64,000 bases of DNA from Streptomyces sp. ASQP_92 (GTDB lineage Bacteria > Actinomycetota > Actinomycetes > Streptomycetales > Streptomycetaceae), in NCBI RefSeq assembly GCF_025399895.1, contig NZ_JAODUA010000003.1, forward strand, positions 186,001-250,000, given 5' to 3'. Positions 58,526 through 64,000 of this stretch are shown one piece after another. How positions within the stretch are numbered: the stretch's first letter is position 1; each line of letters begins with the position of its first letter. The translations under genes and the position numbers were made by a program. Below the pieces are notes generated by a model. The model saw only the letters and a list, made by a program, of their open reading frames with translations. It was not told the origin of the DNA and did not search any database.

Positions 58526-58834
58526 GTGACGACCACCAGCTCCAAGGTTGCCATCAAGCCGCTCGAGGACCGCATTGTGGTCCAGCCGCTCGACGCCGAG
58601 CAGACCACGGCCTCCGGCCTGGTCATTCCGGACACCGCCAAGGAGAAGCCCCAGGAGGGCGTCGTCCTGGCCGTGGGCCCGGGCCGCTTCGAGAACGGCG
58701 AGCGTCTGCCGCTCGACGTCAAGACCGGCGACATCGTGCTGTACAGCAAGTACGGCGGCACCGAGGTGAAGTACAACGGCGAGGAGTACCTCGTCCTCTC
58801 GGCCCGCGACGTGCTCGCGATCATCGAGAAGTAA
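58526..58834 (+). CDS. groES: GroES co-chaperonin
   Basis: 102 aa from GTG 58526 behind a GGGGGAGA stretch. It has [20 protein letters not shown], the mobile loop, and [21 protein letters not shown]. It caps the GroEL ring. It is controlled by the two CIRCE operators and cotranscribed with groEL1, 137 bp downstream. Confidence 0.98.
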   Translation: MTTTSSKVAIKPLEDRIVVQPLDAEQTTASGLVIPDTAKEKPQEGVVLAVGPGRFENGERLPLDVKTGDIVLYSKYGGTEVKYNGEEYLVLSARDVLAIIEK

Positions 58835-58962
58835 TTCACCGGAGTACACGAGTACTTCGACGCTCGAAGCGAACGCTTTGAGAGCTGCGCCCCTGGTCAC
58901 CCCGCTGATTGCCGGGCGGCGAGGGGCGCAGTGTCATTAACCCGAGTTTTCGAGAGGGCTGA

Positions 58963-60600
<1,638 letters not shown>

Positions 60601-60632
60601 CGCACCCCGTCAGCGGCACCACCCGGTAGTCG

Positions 60633-60666
60633 AGGCCCGGCATCCCCTTCGGGGGGTGCCGGGCCT
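60633..60666 (+). terminator. groEL1 terminator
   Basis: A 10-bp perfect stem (60633-60642 with 60657-60666) whose inner TCCCC/GGGGG can extend it to a TTC loop. It ends 22 bp before the next gene. Confidence 0.85.
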
Positions 60667-60688
60667 TCGGCGTTGGCATGATGGGCGC

Positions 60689-63600
60689 ATGGGGGAGGAC
60701 GCGGGGCGGCGGCCGGTCGCGGTGACGGATGTGGTGGGGGCGGCGGTTGTGGGGGACCACAACGAGGTCCACGTCACCCAGGGCGCGGCGTCCCCAGTCC
60801 GTTCGGCGTACTGGGAGCAGGTGCGGCGGATCGCGCCTCCTGAACTGGTGGGCCGTGAGGCCGAGTTGGCGGAGCTCGCGGCCTTCTGTACGACCGACTC
60901 CGGACCCGCGTACACCTGGTGGCGCGCGGACGCCTGGGCGGGCAAGACGGCGCTGATGGCCCGCTTCGCCCTGCGCCCACCGGCCGGCGTCCGCGTCGTC
61001 CCGTTCTTCGTCACCGCGCGGCTCAGTGCCCAGAACGATGTGGTCGCCTACGCCGACGTCGTACTGGAACAACTCGCGGAACTGGCGGGCGAGGGCATTC
61101 CGGCACATCTGACGGCCGCCACCCGCGAAGCCCATCTGTTGCGCCTGTACGGGGTCGCCGCGCGGGCCTGCGCGGCGCGCGGGGAACGCCTGGTCCTGCT
61201 GGTCGACGGCCTCGACGAGGACCGGGGCGTCACGACCGGCCCCGACGCGCACAGCGTCGCGAGCCTGCTTCCGGAGCGCTCGGAGGCCGGGATGCGGGTG
61301 ATCGTCGCGGGCCGTCCCAATCCGCCGATCCCCATGGACGTCCCCCACGGGCATCCGCTGCGGGACCCCTCGATCGTGCGCCCGCTCTCGGCTTCGGCCG
61401 AGGCGCAGGTCAACAGGGTCGCCATGGAAGCCGAGTTGAAGCATCTGCTGGCCTCGCCCGGTCTCGAACGCGATCTGCTCGGCCTGGTCGTCGCGGCCGG
61501 CGGCGGCCTGACCGCACCGGACCTCGCGGAGCTGACCGGGGAGGGGGAGTACTGGGTCCGCGACGTCCTGATGACCCGGGCGGGGCGGACGTTCGGTATG
61601 CGCGTCGAGGCCTACCTCCTGGCGCACGAGGAGCTCCAGAAGCACGCCGCCGTCATGCTGGGAGATCGTCGACTCGCCCTGTTCCGGGACAGGTTGTCCG
61701 CGTGGGCCGAGGAGTGGCGGCGTCGGGGGTGGGGCGCCGGGGCGCCCCAGTACCTCCAACGGGGGTACTTTCGGATGCTGCGGGCCGAAGGCGACCTGGA
61801 GCGGATGGCCGAGCTCGCGCTCGACGCGGCGCGCCAGGACCGGATGCTGGCGACCACGGGCAGTGACGCCGACGCGCTGGCGGAGATTCGCGCCGTCGAG
61901 GAGCTGAACCTGGAACGCGGCGGAGAGCGCGCCCTGGTGGAAATGCTGCGCGTCGCGGTGCGGCGGGACCGCCTGTTGGAGCGGGCGGCTGCCGTTCCGG
62001 GCGGGCTGCCCGGCGCATGGGCAGCGGTCGGCGAGGTGGCGCACGCCCTCGCCCTGGCCCGAGGCCTGCCGGACCGGGGGCGGCGGGCCAGGGCGCTGAA
62101 CGACATCGCCCGCGTACGTGCCGAACAGGGCGACCGCGAGCAGGTGTTGGAGTTGCTGGCGGAGGCCGAGTCGGTGGTGGTCGAACGGGACGACCGGGTG
62201 CCGGCGTGGGAGTTCCTGCTCGGCGTGCTCGCGGAGACCTATGCCGAACTGGGGGAGCTGGGCCGGGCGCGGCGACTCCTTGTGGAACGGAACGACGAGG
62301 CCGCCGTCTGGCACTGGTCGCCCGCCCTCACGGTGGTCCGGGCCTGTCTGGACGCCGATGAGACCGCCCTCGCGCTGGAGATCGCCTCCGCCGCCCCGGA
62401 CCCGGCGGGAGCGGAGGCGACCGGCCTGGTCGCCCGGCACCTGGCCCTGGCCGACCGCGTCGACCAGGCGCTTTCGACGGCGTGCGACGCCGAGCCCGCG
62501 GGCTTCCTGGTGGCTCTGGTGCAGGTGTCGGCCGTGCTGCGCGAGCGGGGCCGACAGGAGGAGGCCGACCTCCTCTTCGAGCGGATCCGGCGCGTGCCTC
62601 GCTCGGCACTGGAGGCGGAACCGATGTTCAAGGCCCTCATCCGGGCCGGTGATCTCGACCGGGCGTGGCAGGTGGCGCGGGGCGCCGAGCGCCACGGAGG
62701 CTTCGACAAGTCGAGGATGTGGGTGGTGTTCACCACGGAACTCGCGGCGGTCGGCGCGTTCGGCCTGGCCGAGGACGTGATCGCGCGGCTCCGCCCGCTC
62801 GACCGCGCCAGGGCGAGCGGGCCGCTGGCCGTGGCCCTGGCCAAGGCGGGTGAGTTCGACCGGGCCGAGTCCGTGGCGCGGCGGGATCGGGACCGGGACG
62901 CGTTGGCGGAGGTGGCCGCGGCGCTGACGGCGGCGGGGCATGTCGACCGGGCCTTGGAGCTCGCGGAGGATGTGGCCGTCGGATACAAGCGCCACGCCGT
63001 GCGGGTACGGGTCGTGGCGGCGCTGGCCGCGACGGGTGACCGGGACCGGGCCGCGGGCCTGGCCCGGTCCCTGCCGTACTGGAAGAACCGGGCCGACGCG
63101 CTCATCGCGGTGGCCCGCCCGGCGGCGAAGTCCGGCGATCGAGCATCGGCCGTGGCCCTGCTGACCGAGACCGAGACCGGGATGCACGCGGCACCGGACG
63201 CGATGACGCGCCTGCGCACGCTGTGCCGGGCCGCGCGGGCGCTCGCGGGGGCCGGCCATGGCGCGCTGGCCACGGCCGTGCTCGCGGACGTCGAACAGGT
63301 CCACGCGGACGTGGCGTCCGAGGAGGCGTCGGAAGCGCAGGCGCGTACCGAGATCACCGGCGAGGTCGCCGACGCCCTCGCGGCCGCCGGCGAGATAGAG
63401 CGCGCCGAGGCGTACTTCAGGGACGGGCTCGGCGCCGATGTCGCCCCGGCCGAGGCGTCCGTCGACGACGGTCCCCTCCTGTTCGACGCCGAGCAGCGGC
63501 CCGTGATGGCCCGGATCGCCCGAGCGGTCGCTGCGAGGGGCGACACCGAGGGCGCGTGGGCGCGCGCCGCGTCCCTCCCACGAGGCCTCCGGGAGTCGGC

Positions 63601-64000
63601 TCTCGCCGGCGTCGTCGTGGAGCTTGCCGGGGCCGGGCGGGACGATGAGGCCCGACGGCTGGCCGGGGAACTGTCCGGGATGGTGGCGGACGATCCCGGG
63701 CGCCAAGGGGTGGGTGAACTGGCCGCTGTGCGGCTGGCGTTGGGGGATGCCGAGGGGGCCGCAGCGCTGCTTGTCGACCTTGGGACGGGAACGGGTCCGC
63801 GACTGGGCGTTTCGCCGGTCGTGCTCACCACCCTGCTGACCCTGGGGCAGGGGGACCGGGCGGTGGAGCTGGCTACCGCTCACCGATTCCACGAGACATT
63901 GCCCAGGGCTTACGCCGAACTGATCGAGGCCTGTGCGGCGGCCGGGGACACGGCCCGCGCGGAGGCGCTGCTGGCATCGGCCGGGCTGACGGGTGAGTAC
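60689..64000 (+). CDS. STAND/NACHT-like NTPase with helical repeat C-terminus (3' end outside window)
   Basis: At least 1104 residues from ATG 60689 and still open at the window end. The N-terminus (MGEDAGRRPVAVTDVV) has VVGDHNEVHV (21-29), a short motif seen before many actinobacterial STAND proteins. The NTPase has a P-loop variant ADAWAGKTALM with Lys86, and Walker B LLVDGLDED (Asp173, Asp176, Glu177), the NACHT-type DGLDE. From about residue 380 on, TPR/HEAT-like helical pairs follow (AGDLDRAWQVARGAE; AGHVDRALELAEDVA; TGDRDRAAGLARSL). No effector domain is obvious in the part seen. Such proteins are sensors, often in anti-phage defence. Confidence 0.8.
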   Translation, partial: MGEDAGRRPVAVTDVVGAAVVGDHNEVHVTQGAASPVRSAYWEQVRRIAPPELVGREAELAELAAFCTTDSGPAYTWWRADAWAGKTALMARFALRPPAGVRVVPFFVTARLSAQNDVVAYADVVLEQLAELAGEGIPAHLTAATREAHLLRLYGVAARACAARGERLVLLVDGLDEDRGVTTGPDAHSVASLLPERSEAGMRVIVAGRPNPPIPMDVPHGHPLRDPSIVRPLSASAEAQVNRVAMEAELKHLLASPGLERDLLGLVVAAGGGLTAPDLAELTGEGEYWVRDVLMTRAGRTFGMRVEAYLLAHEELQKHAAVMLGDRRLALFRDRLSAWAEEWRRRGWGAGAPQYLQRGYFRMLRAEGDLERMAELALDAARQDRMLATTGSDADALAEIRAVEELNLERGGERALVEMLRVAVRRDRLLERAAAVPGGLPGAWAAVGEVAHALALARGLPDRGRRARALNDIARVRAEQGDREQVLELLAEAESVVVERDDRVPAWEFLLGVLAETYAELGELGRARRLLVERNDEAAVWHWSPALTVVRACLDADETALALEIASAAPDPAGAEATGLVARHLALADRVDQALSTACDAEPAGFLVALVQVSAVLRERGRQEEADLLFERIRRVPRSALEAEPMFKALIRAGDLDRAWQVARGAERHGGFDKSRMWVVFTTELAAVGAFGLAEDVIARLRPLDRARASGPLAVALAKAGEFDRAESVARRDRDRDALAEVAAALTAAGHVDRALELAEDVAVGYKRHAVRVRVVAALAATGDRDRAAGLARSLPYWKNRADALIAVARPAAKSGDRASAVALLTETETGMHAAPDAMTRLRTLCRAARALAGAGHGALATAVLADVEQVHADVASEEASEAQARTEITGEVADALAAAGEIERAEAYFRDGLGADVAPAEASVDDGPLLFDAEQRPVMARIARAVAARGDTEGAWARAASLPRGLRESALAGVVVELAGAGRDDEARRLAGELSGMVADDPGRQGVGELAAVRLALGDAEGAAALLVDLGTGTGPRLGVSPVVLTTLLTLGQGDRAVELATAHRFHETLPRAYAELIEACAAAGDTARAEALLASAGLTGEY

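Overview
The window is chromosomal DNA of a Streptomyces-type actinomycete. Coding GC is very high, many genes start with GTG, and ribosomal-protein order and gene neighbourhoods (S10-spc-alpha operons, rplM-rpsI-glmM, coaA/glmS/acpS, alr-tsaE-tsaB-rimI-tsaD, groES-groEL1 with a His-rich tail) are those of Streptomyces. No tRNA, rRNA, insertion sequence, prophage or CRISPR array was found.

Layout. (1) 1-920: 3' end of tuf with a strong terminator. (2) 949-6979: an accessory block with a secreted PIG-L deacetylase (minus strand), then a four-gene overlapping cluster: an SseB-like protein, a WXG-like protein, a large WXG protein ending in a pertussis-toxin-S1/scabin-like ADP-ribosyltransferase domain, and a partner protein with an SseB-like end. 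(3) 7096-24204: the ribosomal superoperon (rpsJ to rplO, secY, adk, map, infA, rpmJ, rpsM, rpsK, rpoA, rplQ), with structured leaders before rpsJ, rplN, rpsH, secY and rpoA. (4) 24237-32327: truA, an anchored exported protein, an ABC-F ATPase, rplM-rpsI from a near-consensus promoter, glmM, a DUF389 membrane protein and coaA. (5) 32463-45092: cell-wall precursor and tRNA-modification genes (glmS, acpS, nnrE-nnrD fusion, an L,D-transpeptidase, alr, an alpha/beta hydrolase, tsaE, a cysteine-less L,D-transpeptidase-like protein, tsaB, rimI, tsaD). (6) 45224-56078: surface and stress genes, including three lipoprotein polysaccharide-deacetylase homologues (the last degenerate), a HelR-type RNA-polymerase helicase behind an exact rifamycin-associated element, a THUMP-like methyltransferase and an LCP ligase. 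(7) 56254-58307: a response regulator and a sensor kinase with a one-base frameshift. (8) 58354-60600: groES-groEL1 under two CIRCE operators. (9) 60689-64000: a large STAND/NACHT-like NTPase with a helical-repeat C-terminus, running off the window.

The most distinctive non-coding feature is a mosaic family of intergenic repeats in six large blocks (19448-19718, 35008-35391, 36925-37332, 46144-46240, 50521-51088, 54245-54660), plus a short core inside the rpoA-rplQ leader. The blocks are built from a few reusable modules in either orientation. One contains 76-bp tandem copies; another has a 56/58-bp alternating array that superficially resembles CRISPR.

The genes mostly serve growth: translation, protein export, transcription, peptidoglycan precursors and t6A tRNA modification, with surface remodelling enzymes around them. 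The accessory items most likely to hold new biology are the ADP-ribosyltransferase cluster, the STAND NTPase next to groEL, the two inactivated cell-wall enzyme homologues and the repeat mosaic.
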